A stretch of DNA of 16,629 nucleotides from Burkholderiaceae bacterium (GTDB taxonomy: Bacteria > Pseudomonadota > Gammaproteobacteria > Burkholderiales > Burkholderiaceae): positions 1-16,629 of the forward strand of contig CANCQD010000048.1 in NCBI GenBank assembly GCA_947380285.1, in the 5' to 3' direction. Positions 7,151 through 15,543 of the stretch are shown here, piece after piece. Position 1 is the first letter of the stretch. Every line of letters starts with the position of its first letter. The notes beneath the pieces were generated by a model, which saw nothing but the letters and a program-made list of their open reading frames with translations, had not been told where the DNA came from and searched no databases. A program made the translations under genes and the position numbers.

Positions 7151-7564
7151 TTAATTTGGCTCCGTCACAAAGCCCAGCTTGGTTAAACCTGCTCGTCTTG
7201 AGGCTGCTAGCACTTGTGCAACGTATTCATATTTCACAGACTTATCAGCACGTAAATTGATTTCTGGCTGCGGAACTTTCTGAGCAGCTTTTTCTGCATA
7301 CCCATCGAAGGTTTTCAAATCAATCGGCGTACTATTCCAGAAAATTTGTCCATTCGCATCAATGGATAGTTGCACTGACTCAGGCTTCACTTCATTGCGT
7401 ACACTATTGGCCTTGGGCAACTCCACCTTCACGGCCTGTTGAATGACGGGTAAGGTGATGATGAAAATAATCAACAGCACCAACATGACATCGACCATCG
7501 GTGTCATGTTGATTTCCGACATGATGCTATCGTCGTTTTGGTCGTCTTGAATATGAAAAGACAT
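7151..7564 (-). CDS. exbD: ExbD/TolR-family proton-channel subunit
   Basis: A 137-residue inner-membrane protein that works with ExbB to use proton flow to power TonB. One membrane helix spans about residues 22-42 (MTPMVDVMLVLLIIFI), and its Asp25 is the proton-carrying residue at the same number as in E. coli ExbD. A periplasmic domain follows, with the family's NLRADKSVKYEYV stretch. The ATG lies 2 bases after the exbB stop, preceded by a purine-rich GGGGAA, so translation is likely coupled. TolR is the alternative, but the adjacent tonB rather than tolA favours ExbD. It is the last gene of the operon. Confidence 0.92.
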   Translation of the reverse strand: MSFHIQDDQNDDSIMSEINMTPMVDVMLVLLIIFIITLPVIQQAVKVELPKANSVRNEVKPESVQLSIDANGQIFWNSTPIDLKTFDGYAEKAAQKVPQPEINLRADKSVKYEYVAQVLAASRRAGLTKLGFVTEPN

Positions 7565-7566
7565 CG

Positions 7567-8259
7567 TTATTCCCCGGAATTAACGCGGGCACCAGTAACA
7601 AAGTAGGCCAATAGGTCATTACCAAAACGATTGAGGTCGGCAACAAATAATTTATTGGCGCGATTGATAGCATTAAAGCTCAGAACCGCAGGGATCGCCA
7701 CTGCCAATCCAAGCGCAGTCATGATGAGCGCCTCCCCTATGGGGCCGGCCACTTGATCAATCTGGGCGCTGCCAGAGCTACTGATAGAGATCAAGGCGTG
7801 ATAGATTCCCCAAACGGTGCCAAATAGACCAATAAATGGTGCGATAGCGCCGGTAGAGCCCAAGAAAGTCAGGCCCTTTTGTAAGCTGGCAGCAATAGTA
7901 TCAACGCTATTTTTTACGCTTCTAGCCATCCACTCTGAGTAGTTCAATGTTTGCAGTAATTCACGGTGATTAGTGGATTGGCTTTGGTGATGCGCCGAGG
8001 CCTTTGTTGCCAGCTTCGCAATTTGATAATAAGGATTGATGGCGTGATTACTGAAGGCTTGCAAGCCTTGATCAAAAGACGTGGCGCGCCAAAATTGCTC
8101 GAGCTCAGGTTTGAGTTTGCGCAGGTTACGTAAATCCCATAGTCGAGTTAATAAGATCACCCAAGTCACAATCGAACAGCTTAGTAGGGCAAGCGCCACA
8201 AATCGGGTAATCAGATCGCCCTCAAGCCAGAGATTTGCTATGCCAAATGGTGTATTCAT
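7567..8259 (-). CDS. exbB: ExbB/TolQ/MotA-family proton-channel subunit
   Basis: A 230-residue inner-membrane protein forming the channel of the TonB motor. Membrane spans are visible near residues 17-38, 134-156 and 175-198; the last two contain the family signatures APFIGLFGTVWGIYHAL and GEALIMTALGLAVAIPAV. A cytoplasmic loop lies between spans 1 and 2. Length is close to E. coli ExbB (244). It begins 5 bases after the tonB stop and ends 2 bases before exbD, so the three form one unit. Confidence 0.93.
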   Translation of the reverse strand: MNTPFGIANLWLEGDLITRFVALALLSCSIVTWVILLTRLWDLRNLRKLKPELEQFWRATSFDQGLQAFSNHAINPYYQIAKLATKASAHHQSQSTNHRELLQTLNYSEWMARSVKNSVDTIAASLQKGLTFLGSTGAIAPFIGLFGTVWGIYHALISISSSGSAQIDQVAGPIGEALIMTALGLAVAIPAVLSFNAINRANKLFVADLNRFGNDLLAYFVTGARVNSGE

Positions 8260-8264
8260 ATTGA

Positions 8265-8963
8265 TTAATTCTTGAGATTAAATTTAATTAAAAGATTGGT
8301 CGAAATTCTTTGGGGTGAGCCATTTACTAAAAAAGGTTTAAAGCGATAGCGTTTACCGATGTCCGTAGCGGCACGATCAAGCCTAGGGAATGTGCTTGAC
8401 TGTAGTAATGCTACATCTTCTACGCTACCAGTCTCATCAATAATTAAGCGCACTACAACTGCCCCTTGTTCGCCGGAACGCTTAGAAAAGGAGGGGTAAT
8501 AAGCATCTGCATCTGGTTGATAAACCACTACCAGTTTACCAATGTCAGTCTGAATGGGTGTACCGCTAGTACCACCACCGGTTGCAGGGGCAACGGCAGC
8601 ATTCTGAGTCTGAGATTGCGATTGAGATTCAGATTTGCTTTGAGCTTGGTTTGCGGGTGTTGGTGGCTGGGCCTGGGTTGGGCTAGGCTTCTCCGTCAGT
8701 TTTTCTTTTGGCTTCTCCTGAACCGCTTTCTTCTCTTCTTTGGGTTTTGGCGGAGTAGCGGCAGGCGCTTGTTGGCTTTTTGCAGCTTCCGGACTAACTA
8801 GATTTGCCATCACGCGTTCATCATCCATTTGCGGTGGGCGCTGACTAAAGTGTAAAAACTCAAGAGCAGGTAGTGCGTGCAGTAGGAGGACGATGCCAAT
8901 AATGATGCGTTCCGTTTTATTGAACGGAATATAGGTATCCAATTTTTTCAGAAAAGTACTCAT
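8265..8963 (-). CDS. tonB: TonB energy-transducing protein
   Basis: A 232-residue TonB. It carries the energy from ExbB-ExbD across the periplasm to outer-membrane receptors. A cytoplasmic tail of about 18 residues precedes a single membrane helix (about 19-37) containing a His (H29). Then comes a Pro/Lys/Glu-rich then Gln/Ser-rich linker (about 68-125) that spans the periplasm, and a C-terminal TonB domain (about 150-232) with the YPSFSKRSGEQGAVVVRL entry, the RLDRAA helix and the YRFKPF motif. I do not see the usual Ser four residues before the helix His. Its ATG overlaps the murI stop as ATGA (8960-8963). No TonB-dependent receptor gene lies in the window. Confidence 0.93.
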   Translation of the reverse strand: MSTFLKKLDTYIPFNKTERIIIGIVLLLHALPALEFLHFSQRPPQMDDERVMANLVSPEAAKSQQAPAATPPKPKEEKKAVQEKPKEKLTEKPSPTQAQPPTPANQAQSKSESQSQSQTQNAAVAPATGGGTSGTPIQTDIGKLVVVYQPDADAYYPSFSKRSGEQGAVVVRLIIDETGSVEDVALLQSSTFPRLDRAATDIGKRYRFKPFLVNGSPQRISTNLLIKFNLKN

Positions 8964-9766
8964 CTCACTTCACCTAAGATACGAGCTTCTACTGCATGTG
9001 AAGTTAAGTCTGCAGACATTAAATCTTGCGCCATGAACAATAGCGACGCTTCATTCTTGCTGCTCAGAAATAGTACCGATCCAAATTCTTTACTTCCACT
9101 TTCTTTTTGAAGTGAATCAATCTGCCGCTTCAGTTGTCTGACCACGGCATCACTGGTGTCTATCAGAGTGATGGATTCACCAAGCAGTTTTCGGATGGAC
9201 TTTCTTAAAAAGGGGTAGTGCGTGCATCCTAGTACCAAGGTATCAGCCCCTGCATCCTGAATAGGCTCGAGGTGTTTAGCCAAAAGCTCAAGGGTATCCG
9301 CGCTATCGGCTTGACCAGACTCTATTAACTGCACCAATCCCGCACCTGCTTGTTTAATGAACTGACAATCATTTGGCAAAGTATTTAATAAAGCAATGAA
9401 CTTGTCGCTTTTAAGGGTTGCTTCAGTAGCGAGAACTCCCACAATATTATTCTGAGATTGCATGGCTGCTGGCTTAATGCCTGGCTCTACACCAATAATC
9501 GGAATAGCAAGTGCATCCCGAATTTGTTTAATGGCTTCAGCCGTTGCAGTATTGCAAGCGATCACAATAGCGTCACATCCCTTGCTAGCAAGATAGCTGC
9601 AGAGATTTAAGCTGCGATCTGCGATCCAATCACTGGACTTTTCACCATAAGGAGCATTAGCAGAATCAGCGAGATAGATATAGTTATGTTGGGGTAGCTG
9701 ACGCAGAGCCTCATCCAAAATGGATAAACCTCCAACGCCAGAATCGAAAACCCCAATAAGTGCCAA
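8960..9766 (-). CDS. murI: Glutamate racemase
   Basis: A 268-residue cytoplasmic enzyme converting L- to D-glutamate for peptidoglycan. The two catalytic Cys are present: C71 in IACNTATAEA and C181 in LGCTHYPFL, with the acid Asp8-Ser9 in FDSGVGGLS, Glu in GVEPG and His183. Length is normal. The start is a TTG (9764-9766): a stop codon sits two codons upstream in frame and no ATG precedes the FDSG motif, so TTG is the only usable start. The ribosome site is weak. The 3' end overlaps tonB by ATGA. The gene is 45 bases downstream of fumarase on the same strand. Confidence 0.96.
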   Translation of the reverse strand: MALIGVFDSGVGGLSILDEALRQLPQHNYIYLADSANAPYGEKSSDWIADRSLNLCSYLASKGCDAIVIACNTATAEAIKQIRDALAIPIIGVEPGIKPAAMQSQNNIVGVLATEATLKSDKFIALLNTLPNDCQFIKQAGAGLVQLIESGQADSADTLELLAKHLEPIQDAGADTLVLGCTHYPFLRKSIRKLLGESITLIDTSDAVVRQLKRQIDSLQKESGSKEFGSVLFLSSKNEASLLFMAQDLMSADLTSHAVEARILGEVR

Positions 9767-9811
9767 TATTTACTCAGTAGTCGCTGATGAAGTAGTTAAG
9801 AAATGAAGCAA

Positions 9812-11335
9812 TTAAGCAATCTTCACTGGAATACCAGCAATCTTGGCTTGCCAGTCACGTGGACCTTCATGATGCATCGAGATGCCTTCTGAGTTCACTG
9901 CGACAGTCACCGGCATATCTTTCACATCAAACTCATAAATGGCTTCCATGCCTAAGTCGGCAAAACCGACCACTTTAGAAGTTTGAATGGCTTTAGATAC
10001 TAAGTAGGCCGCACCACCAACAGCCATTAAGTAGGCTGACTTATGTTTCTTAATGGCCTCAATAGCTTCGGGTCCACGCTCTGCTTTGCCAATCATGGAA
10101 ATCAAGCCAGTTTTAGCTAACATCATCTCAGTAAACTTATCCATGCGGGTTGCAGTAGTGGGGCCTGCTGGACCAACCGCTTCATCGCGCACTGGATCGA
10201 CTGGGCCAACGTAATAAATTACCCGATTCTTAAAGCTCACTGGCAATTCTTCGCCCTTAGCAAGCATGTCCTGAATACGTTTATGAGCAGCGTCACGACC
10301 TGTCAAGATTTTGCCGTTTAGTAATAAGGTCTCACCAGGTTTCCAGCTCGCCACTTCTTCAGCAGTGAGGGTCTCTAAATTCACGCGTTTGGATTTTTGA
10401 ACATCTGGTGTCCAAGTGACATCAGGCCAATCGGAGAGGGAAGGGGCCTCTAGTTTTGCTGGACCATCGCCATGCAAATGGAAATGGACGTGACGGGTTG
10501 CTGCGCAGTTCGGAATCAAGGCAACGGGCAGGGAAGCGGCATGGGTTGGATATTCCATGATCTTGATGTCCAGAACAGTAGCCAAGCCACCTAGGCCTTG
10601 AGCGCCGATGCCCAGTTTATTTACTTTTTCATAGAGCTCTAAACGGAGTTCTTCAGCGCGAGTCTTCGCTCCCCGAGCAATCAGATCTTGAATGTCTACT
10701 GGACCCATTAAAGATTCTTTTGCCATGAGCATGGCTTTTTCTGGTGTACCACCGATACCAATGCCCAGGATGCCAGGAGGACACCAGCCTGCGCCCATTG
10801 TAGGAACGGTTTTGAGAACCCAATCCACAATTGAATCAGAAGGATTGAGCATGACCATCTTGGCCTTGTTTTCTGAGCCACCACCTTTAGCTGCGCAAAT
10901 TACTTCAACATCATCGCCCGGAACAATTTCGTAATGGATAACGGCAGGAGTGTTGTCGCCGGTATTTTTACGCTTGCCTGCGGGATCTGCCAAAACAGAA
11001 GCGCGCAACATATTGTCCGGATTTAGGTAAGCGCGACGCACACCTTCGTTCACCATGTCACTGACGCTCATCGTTGCGTCAGGCCATTGCACATTCATAC
11101 CAATCTTCAGGAACACCACTGCAATACCAGTGTCTTGGCACATTGGTCGATGGCCTTCGGCACACATCCGGCTATTGGTCAAAATTTGAGCAATCGCATC
11201 TTTTGCACCATGACCCTGTTCCAACTCGTAAGCCTTGCCCATGGCAGTAATAAAGTCCTTAGGGTGGTAGTAGGAGATGAACTGAAATGCATCTGCAACG
11301 CTTTGAATGAGGTCGTTTTGTTTGATATTGGTCAT
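9812..11335 (-). CDS. fumA: Fumarate hydratase class I, [4Fe-4S] type
   Basis: A 507-residue fused class I fumarase, interconverting fumarate and malate in the TCA cycle in the cytoplasm. The N-terminal (alpha-like) domain holds three Cys that would ligand the oxygen-sensitive [4Fe-4S] cluster: C66 (MCQDTG), C185 (GWCPPGILG) and C277 (PNCAATRHV). Nearby conserved stretches are GGGSENKAKM and GIGIGGTPEKA. The C-terminal beta-like domain begins near 330 with GRDAAHKR and continues through VGPAGPTTATRMD. It is somewhat shorter than E. coli FumA (548), as is common in the Burkholderiales form. It diverges from acs and leads the reverse-strand run into murI. Substrate could in principle be tartrate or mesaconate in this family, but fumarase is by far the likeliest. 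Confidence 0.93.
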   Translation of the reverse strand: MTNIKQNDLIQSVADAFQFISYYHPKDFITAMGKAYELEQGHGAKDAIAQILTNSRMCAEGHRPMCQDTGIAVVFLKIGMNVQWPDATMSVSDMVNEGVRRAYLNPDNMLRASVLADPAGKRKNTGDNTPAVIHYEIVPGDDVEVICAAKGGGSENKAKMVMLNPSDSIVDWVLKTVPTMGAGWCPPGILGIGIGGTPEKAMLMAKESLMGPVDIQDLIARGAKTRAEELRLELYEKVNKLGIGAQGLGGLATVLDIKIMEYPTHAASLPVALIPNCAATRHVHFHLHGDGPAKLEAPSLSDWPDVTWTPDVQKSKRVNLETLTAEEVASWKPGETLLLNGKILTGRDAAHKRIQDMLAKGEELPVSFKNRVIYYVGPVDPVRDEAVGPAGPTTATRMDKFTEMMLAKTGLISMIGKAERGPEAIEAIKKHKSAYLMAVGGAAYLVSKAIQTSKVVGFADLGMEAIYEFDVKDMPVTVAVNSEGISMHHEGPRDWQAKIAGIPVKIA

Positions 11336-11363
11336 GGTTTTAGGCTTATTTCCACATTAATAG

Positions 11364-11395
11364 TAAGGTTTGCCCTATTTTAAGGGTTTGCCATA
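11364..11395. repeat. Direct repeat in the fumarase leader/promoter region
   Basis: TAAGGTTTGCCCTAT (11364-11378) and TAAGGGTTTGCCATA (11381-11395) are two near-copies sharing GGTTTGCC with an 18-base offset. Two further TAAGG sequences follow at 11427 and 11435. They lie 29-104 bases upstream of the fumarase ATG and may be binding sites for a regulator; function is not known. Confidence 0.4.
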
Positions 11396-11456
11396 GAGCA
11401 AATCCCAAGTGTTTTCACTTATCTTCTAAGGTCTTAAGGGTGTAAAACTGTCATTT

Positions 11457-11473
11457 TGCGACATTTTGTCGCA
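11457..11473. promoter_or_regulatory. Perfect dyad TGCGACA-TTT-TGTCGCA between fumarase and acs
   Basis: Seven-base arms 11457-11463 and 11467-11473 are perfect inverted copies around TTT. It lies 50 bases before the acs start and 122 before the fumarase start. CATTTTG also recurs every 10 bases (11452, 11462, and CATTTG at 11472), so a protein could bind repeated sites on one helix face. An operator for a dimeric regulator is the natural reading; which one I cannot say. Confidence 0.5.
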
Positions 11474-11522
11474 TTTGTAGTTGATTTTAGATGATTGATT
11501 ATTAGATAGAGGGCTGTGAAGC

Positions 11523-13496
11523 ATGGAACCATTAAAGCAAGAAAACCGCGTTTTTAACCCACCTGCTGACTTTGTAAAGAATGCGGCAATTCCAAGCATG
11601 GAAGCTTATAACAAGCTTTGTGCTGAGGCAGAAAAGGATTACGACGGTTTCTGGGGTCGCCTTGCTAATGAGAATATCTATTGGAAAAAGCCCTTTACCA
11701 AGGTTTTGGACGAATCTAAAGCGCCTTTCTATAAATGGTTTGAGGACGGCACAACTAATGCTTCATACAACTGTTTAGATCGTCAAGTTGAAGCTGGCTT
11801 AGGCGATAAGACTGCCATCATTTTTGAGGCGGATGACGGCACTGTTACCAAAGTAACGTATCAAGAGATGCTTGAGCGCGTTTGCAAAATGGCAAATGCC
11901 CTGCGTAAGATGGGCGTTAAGTCCGGCGACAGCGTCATTATTTATATGGCAATGACCATCGAAGGTATTGTTGCCATGCAGGCATGTGCCCGTATCGGTG
12001 CCATTCACTCCGTAGTGTTTGGCGGTTTCTCTGCCCAAGCATTGCGTGATCGCATTATGGACGTTGGCGCGGTAGCAGTGATTACTGCTGATGGACAATT
12101 CCGTGGCGGTAAAGCATTGCCATTAAAAGCGATTTGTGATGAAGCCCTCTCTACTGGCGAGTGCCCTAAGGTTAAGCATGTCATCGTTAGCAAGCGCACT
12201 GGTACTGATGTCACTATGCAGGCTGGTCGCGACGTTTGGATGCAAGAGATCGTAGCGAATGAAGCAACAACTTGCGAGCCAGAGTGGGTAAGCGCTGAGC
12301 ATCCTTTATTTATTCTCTACACATCTGGTTCAACTGGTAAGCCAAAGGGTGTACAGCACTCCACTGGCGGTTATCTCTTGTGGGCTATTCTCACAATGAA
12401 GTGGACCTTTGATATCAAGCCAAACGATGTGTTCTGGTGTACTGCCGACATTGGTTGGGTAACCGGCCACTCCTATATTACTTATGGCCCACTTGCAGTT
12501 GGCGCTACTGAGATCGTATTTGAAGGAGTTCCAACCTATCCAAATGCTGGCCGTTTCTGGGACATGATTCAAAAACATAAAGCATCTATTTTCTATACAG
12601 CACCAACCGCAATTCGTTCATTGATTAAAGCATCGAGCAACGATGAAGCAGTGCATCCAAAGAGCTACGATTTGTCATCATTACGCCTCTTAGGTTCTGT
12701 TGGTGAGCCAATCAATCCAGAAGCATGGATGTGGTACTACGAACATGTTGGTAATTCCAACTGTCCAATAGCAGATACTTTCTGGCAAACCGAAACTGGT
12801 GGTCACATGATTTCACCATTGCCAGGTGCAACGCCAATGATTCCGGGCTCATGCACACTACCATTGCCTGGTATTCAAGCGGCGATTGTGGATGAGGCTG
12901 GTGCTGACGTTCCCAATGGCCAGGGCGGTATCTTGGTAGTAAAACGTCCATGGCCTTCGATGATTCGTACGATTTGGAATGACGCAGATCGTTTTGTGAA
13001 GTCTTATTTCCCAGAAGAATTGGGTGGCACTTTGTATCTTGCAGGTGACGGCGCAATCCGCAATAAAGATACTGGCTACTTCACTATTACCGGTCGTATC
13101 GATGACGTCTTGAACGTTTCTGGTCACCGTATGGGAACCATGGAGATTGAATCTTGCTTAGTGGCTAACCCGTTGGTTGCTGAAGCCGCCGTGGTTGGTC
13201 GTCCAGATGAGTTGACTGGTGAAGCCATTTGCGTATTCGTGGTGCTCAAAGGCGGTCGCCCAACAGGTGATGAGGCTAAGAAGCTCGCGACTGAGTTGCG
13301 GAATTGGGTAGGTAAAGAGATTGGCCCGATTGCCAAACCGAAGGATGTACGTTTTGGTGATAACTTACCGAAGACCCGCTCTGGCAAGATCATGCGCCGT
13401 CTCTTGCGTGTGATTGCTAAAGGCGAAGAGGTGACTCAAGACACCTCCACCCTCGAAAATCCACATATCCTGGACCAGCTCAAAGAGTCGCTATAA
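11523..13496 (+). CDS. acs: Acetyl-CoA synthetase
   Basis: A 657-residue AMP-forming enzyme turning acetate, ATP and CoA into acetyl-CoA, full length for the family (E. coli 652). The ATP-binding loop [11 protein letters not shown] is at 266-276. The [10 protein letters not shown] motif at 418-427 keeps Trp421, equivalent to the Trp that limits the pocket to acetate in Salmonella Acs. The C-terminal domain starts after [22 protein letters not shown] and carries [13 protein letters not shown] and [11 protein letters not shown], whose Lys622 is the residue silenced by acetylation in known Acs enzymes. A GAGGG ribosome site lies about 10 bases before the ATG. It is divergent from fumarase across a 187-base regulatory region, linking acetate use to the TCA cycle. 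Confidence 0.97.
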   Translation: MEPLKQENRVFNPPADFVKNAAIPSMEAYNKLCAEAEKDYDGFWGRLANENIYWKKPFTKVLDESKAPFYKWFEDGTTNASYNCLDRQVEAGLGDKTAIIFEADDGTVTKVTYQEMLERVCKMANALRKMGVKSGDSVIIYMAMTIEGIVAMQACARIGAIHSVVFGGFSAQALRDRIMDVGAVAVITADGQFRGGKALPLKAICDEALSTGECPKVKHVIVSKRTGTDVTMQAGRDVWMQEIVANEATTCEPEWVSAEHPLFILYTSGSTGKPKGVQHSTGGYLLWAILTMKWTFDIKPNDVFWCTADIGWVTGHSYITYGPLAVGATEIVFEGVPTYPNAGRFWDMIQKHKASIFYTAPTAIRSLIKASSNDEAVHPKSYDLSSLRLLGSVGEPINPEAWMWYYEHVGNSNCPIADTFWQTETGGHMISPLPGATPMIPGSCTLPLPGIQAAIVDEAGADVPNGQGGILVVKRPWPSMIRTIWNDADRFVKSYFPEELGGTLYLAGDGAIRNKDTGYFTITGRIDDVLNVSGHRMGTMEIESCLVANPLVAEAAVVGRPDELTGEAICVFVVLKGGRPTGDEAKKLATELRNWVGKEIGPIAKPKDVRFGDNLPKTRSGKIMRRLLRVIAKGEEVTQDTSTLENPHILDQLKESL

Positions 13497-13513
13497 GCAG
13501 TACACAGCAGCTT

Positions 13514-13544
13514 TTGGAGCAAACCCTTTCGGCAAACGTATAAT
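13514..13544 (+). promoter_or_regulatory. Promoter of tRNA-Ser
   Basis: A perfect -10 TATAAT (13539-13544) is followed by the tRNA start 10 bases later, so the 5' leader is only about 4 bases. The best -35 is TTGGAG at 13514-13519, with a long 19-base spacer and 3 of 6 matches. Confidence 0.6.
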
Positions 13545-13554
13545 CATGGTTTCC

Positions 13555-13645
13555 GGAAGGGTGGATGAGCGGTTTAAGTCACACGCCTGGAAAGCGTGCG
13601 TAGGTTAATAGCCTACCGCGGGTTCGAATCCCGCCTCTTCCGCCA
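13555..13645 (+). tRNA. tRNA-Ser, anticodon GGA
   Basis: A 91-base class II tRNA. GGAAGGG (13555-13561) pairs with CTCTTCC (13635-13641, one G-U), followed by G73 and encoded CCA (13643-13645). The anticodon stem CACGC/GCGTG encloses CTGGAAA, with GGA at 13589-13591. The long variable arm TAGGTTAATAGCCTA and the T arm GGGTTCGAATCCC are clear. It reads UCC and UCU. Confidence 0.97.
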
Positions 13646-13654
13646 AGCATCAAG

Positions 13655-13680
13655 AAAACCACCTTCGGGTGGTTTTTTCT
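13655..13680 (+). terminator. Rho-independent terminator after tRNA-Ser
   Basis: AAAACCACC (13655-13663), a TTCG tetraloop, then GGTGGTTTT (13668-13676) and a six-T run (13673-13678). The very stable C(UUCG)G loop and T-run make this a strong terminator. It separates the tRNA from the amidohydrolase gene. Confidence 0.93.
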
Positions 13681-13762
13681 TTGATACTTGAGGTTATAGG
13701 CGTTGTTTTCAATTTGGGATAAGCTATCTCTTTCAGAGTCAATTTCACCTCAGGGCTTTCCC

Positions 13763-15472
13763 ATGAAACATTTCATTCAGGTTGTACTAATTTCAACGGG
13801 CTTGATTGCTGCTCATCAAACAGCTTTTGCGGCTCAGGCTGCAGACACTATTTTTTATGGCGGTCCCATTGTTACCGTAAATGCTAAGAATGAAGAAGCG
13901 CAGGCCTTAGCCGTACAAAACGGCAAGATTGTGGCGGTAGGCTCAAAAGATGCTGTGACCAAAGAGTGGCAAGCAAGCAGCACTAAGGTAGTTGATCTCA
14001 AAGGTCAAACTTTGATGCCGGGCTTTGTAGAGCCGCATATTCATATAGTGATGACGGCAATGACAGAAGTGCTTTGGCTCAATCTATCGAATTTCACGTC
14101 CCAATACGACACCATTGATAGGCTTAGTCAAAAACTCAAGGCAAGACTAAAAACTCTACCAAAGGGCCAATGGTTAGGTGCTTTTGGTGTTGATCCATCG
14201 CGTACGCAACCCTTTATGGCCGAATTAACTGCAGATGTTTTGGATAAAGTTTCGACAGAGGTACCCATTGCAGTCATGAATCAATCGGGCCATATTTTGT
14301 ATGTGAACCATAAGGCTTTTGAGCTTGCAGGCATTACCGATAAAACTCCAAATCCTGGTGATGGCGGTATTTATATGAAGGATGCTCAGGGTCGTTTAAC
14401 AGGTGTAGTTGTTGAGCCGTCGGCCATTCTGTCTATCCTGAAGTATGCGCCTGCTCCTTCCGCAGCTGAATTAGCGGCAGCCATGCAAAAAACAGCCAAG
14501 ATGATTGCCTCAAAAGGCGTAACTACTTCAGCAGAAATCACACTGGGTTTGATGTTAGGTCTAGACAATGAAATAAAGCTATTTAATACCCTTGTACATG
14601 GCGATGATTTCCCATTGCGTGTCAGAGCGTATTTATATGGCCCATTGCTAACCAATGGCACAAATGGTCTTAAGCCTAATGATGGCGACGATAAGTTGCG
14701 TTATGTGGGTGTGAAGTTTGTTTCAGATGGCTCTACTCAAGGCATTACAGCAGCATTAAACGATCCCTATATTTATCCTAAAGGGACTCAATTTCGGGGT
14801 AATTTAGATTACACCGATGATCAAATTTATAAGATGGCTAAACCCATTTTTGATCAGGGATGGCAGATTGCTACACATGCTAATGGTGATCGGACTATTG
14901 AGCAAACCTTAAATACTTACAGTAAATTGCTGGATGGCAATCCGGATCCAAAGGCTCGTCGTTTGAGGATTGAGCATTTCACGATTAATAATCCTGAGCA
15001 GGTAAAACGCGCGGCCAAAATGGGTGTCATTCCTGGGTTCACGATTGGGCACGTTGATTATTGGGGTGAAGCATTTCACAACCACATCGTGGGACCGGAA
15101 CGCGCAAATCGTATTGATCCATCAGCCTCGTTTCAAAAAGAGGGTGCACGCTTTGCTTATCACAGCGATTCCCCTGTATCTAATGTAGGCCCTTTGAATT
15201 ACATTGCAGAGGGTGCTGGTCGCCTCTGGCAAAAGGCGCCGCGTAAAGTACTTGGTCCTGAAGAACGCGTTTCAATCGATGATGCTATTCGTGCAGTAAC
15301 CATTAACTCTGCTTATGAAATGTTCTCTGATGACAAGGTCGGCAGTTTGGAGGTCGGCAAGCAGGCAGACTTAGTAGTGCTTTCGGCAAACCCCAGAAAG
15401 ACCGCGGTAGAAAAAATACGCAATATTCAAGTCAAGGAAACTTGGATTGATGGCAAGAAGCAGGCTTGGTAG
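13763..15472 (+). CDS. Exported amidohydrolase (Amidohydro_3 / YtcJ-like)
   Basis: A 569-residue metal-dependent hydrolase of the amidohydrolase 3 (PF07969) group. I chose the ATG at 13763 because it has an AGGG ribosome site 7 bases upstream and begins with a signal peptide (MKHF, hydrophobic run, cut near AFAAQAA); an earlier in-frame start at 13703 would bury it. Metal and active-site residues are recognisable: HxH at H92/H94 (PGFVEPHIH), K318 in VKFVSDGS, H372 in ATHANGDRT, H405 in RIEHF and D469 in YHSDSP. The C-terminal half-barrel ends with the GSLEVGKQADLVVL motif. It should act in the periplasm, which is not the rule for this family. Substrate is unknown: an amide, carbamate or cyclic imide. 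A YciI-like gene follows after 71 bases and may be co-transcribed. Confidence 0.9.
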   Translation: MKHFIQVVLISTGLIAAHQTAFAAQAADTIFYGGPIVTVNAKNEEAQALAVQNGKIVAVGSKDAVTKEWQASSTKVVDLKGQTLMPGFVEPHIHIVMTAMTEVLWLNLSNFTSQYDTIDRLSQKLKARLKTLPKGQWLGAFGVDPSRTQPFMAELTADVLDKVSTEVPIAVMNQSGHILYVNHKAFELAGITDKTPNPGDGGIYMKDAQGRLTGVVVEPSAILSILKYAPAPSAAELAAAMQKTAKMIASKGVTTSAEITLGLMLGLDNEIKLFNTLVHGDDFPLRVRAYLYGPLLTNGTNGLKPNDGDDKLRYVGVKFVSDGSTQGITAALNDPYIYPKGTQFRGNLDYTDDQIYKMAKPIFDQGWQIATHANGDRTIEQTLNTYSKLLDGNPDPKARRLRIEHFTINNPEQVKRAAKMGVIPGFTIGHVDYWGEAFHNHIVGPERANRIDPSASFQKEGARFAYHSDSPVSNVGPLNYIAEGAGRLWQKAPRKVLGPEERVSIDDAIRAVTINSAYEMFSDDKVGSLEVGKQADLVVLSANPRKTAVEKIRNIQVKETWIDGKKQAW

Positions 15473-15488
15473 AGCATTCGTATAAGAT

Positions 15489-15529
15489 CACAAAAACACA
15501 ACAACTAAGCAACAAAACAACATCAAATA
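15489..15529 (+). promoter_or_regulatory. CA-rich unstructured leader of the YciI-like gene
   Basis: Between the amidohydrolase stop and the ribosome site lies a run of ACAAAAACACAACAAC, GCAACAAAACAACA and similar, with almost no G. Such CA-repeats are known translation enhancers and pairing sites for Hfq small RNAs such as GcvB in enterics. The composition is plain to see; the function is inference. Confidence 0.4.
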
Positions 15530-15543
15530 ATCGTGGAGAGATA

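Noticed and set aside
11799..13393. Reverse-strand frames of up to 114 codons inside acs
   Set aside because: Shadows of a strongly conserved gene with no features of their own.
13703..13762. Upstream start extending the amidohydrolase by 20 residues
   Set aside because: It would bury the signal peptide and has no ribosome site; the ATG at 13763 has both.
15466..15543. Upstream start extending the YciI-like protein by 26 residues
   Set aside because: It would encode a low-complexity tail and overlap the amidohydrolase stop, while 15544 has a strong ribosome site.
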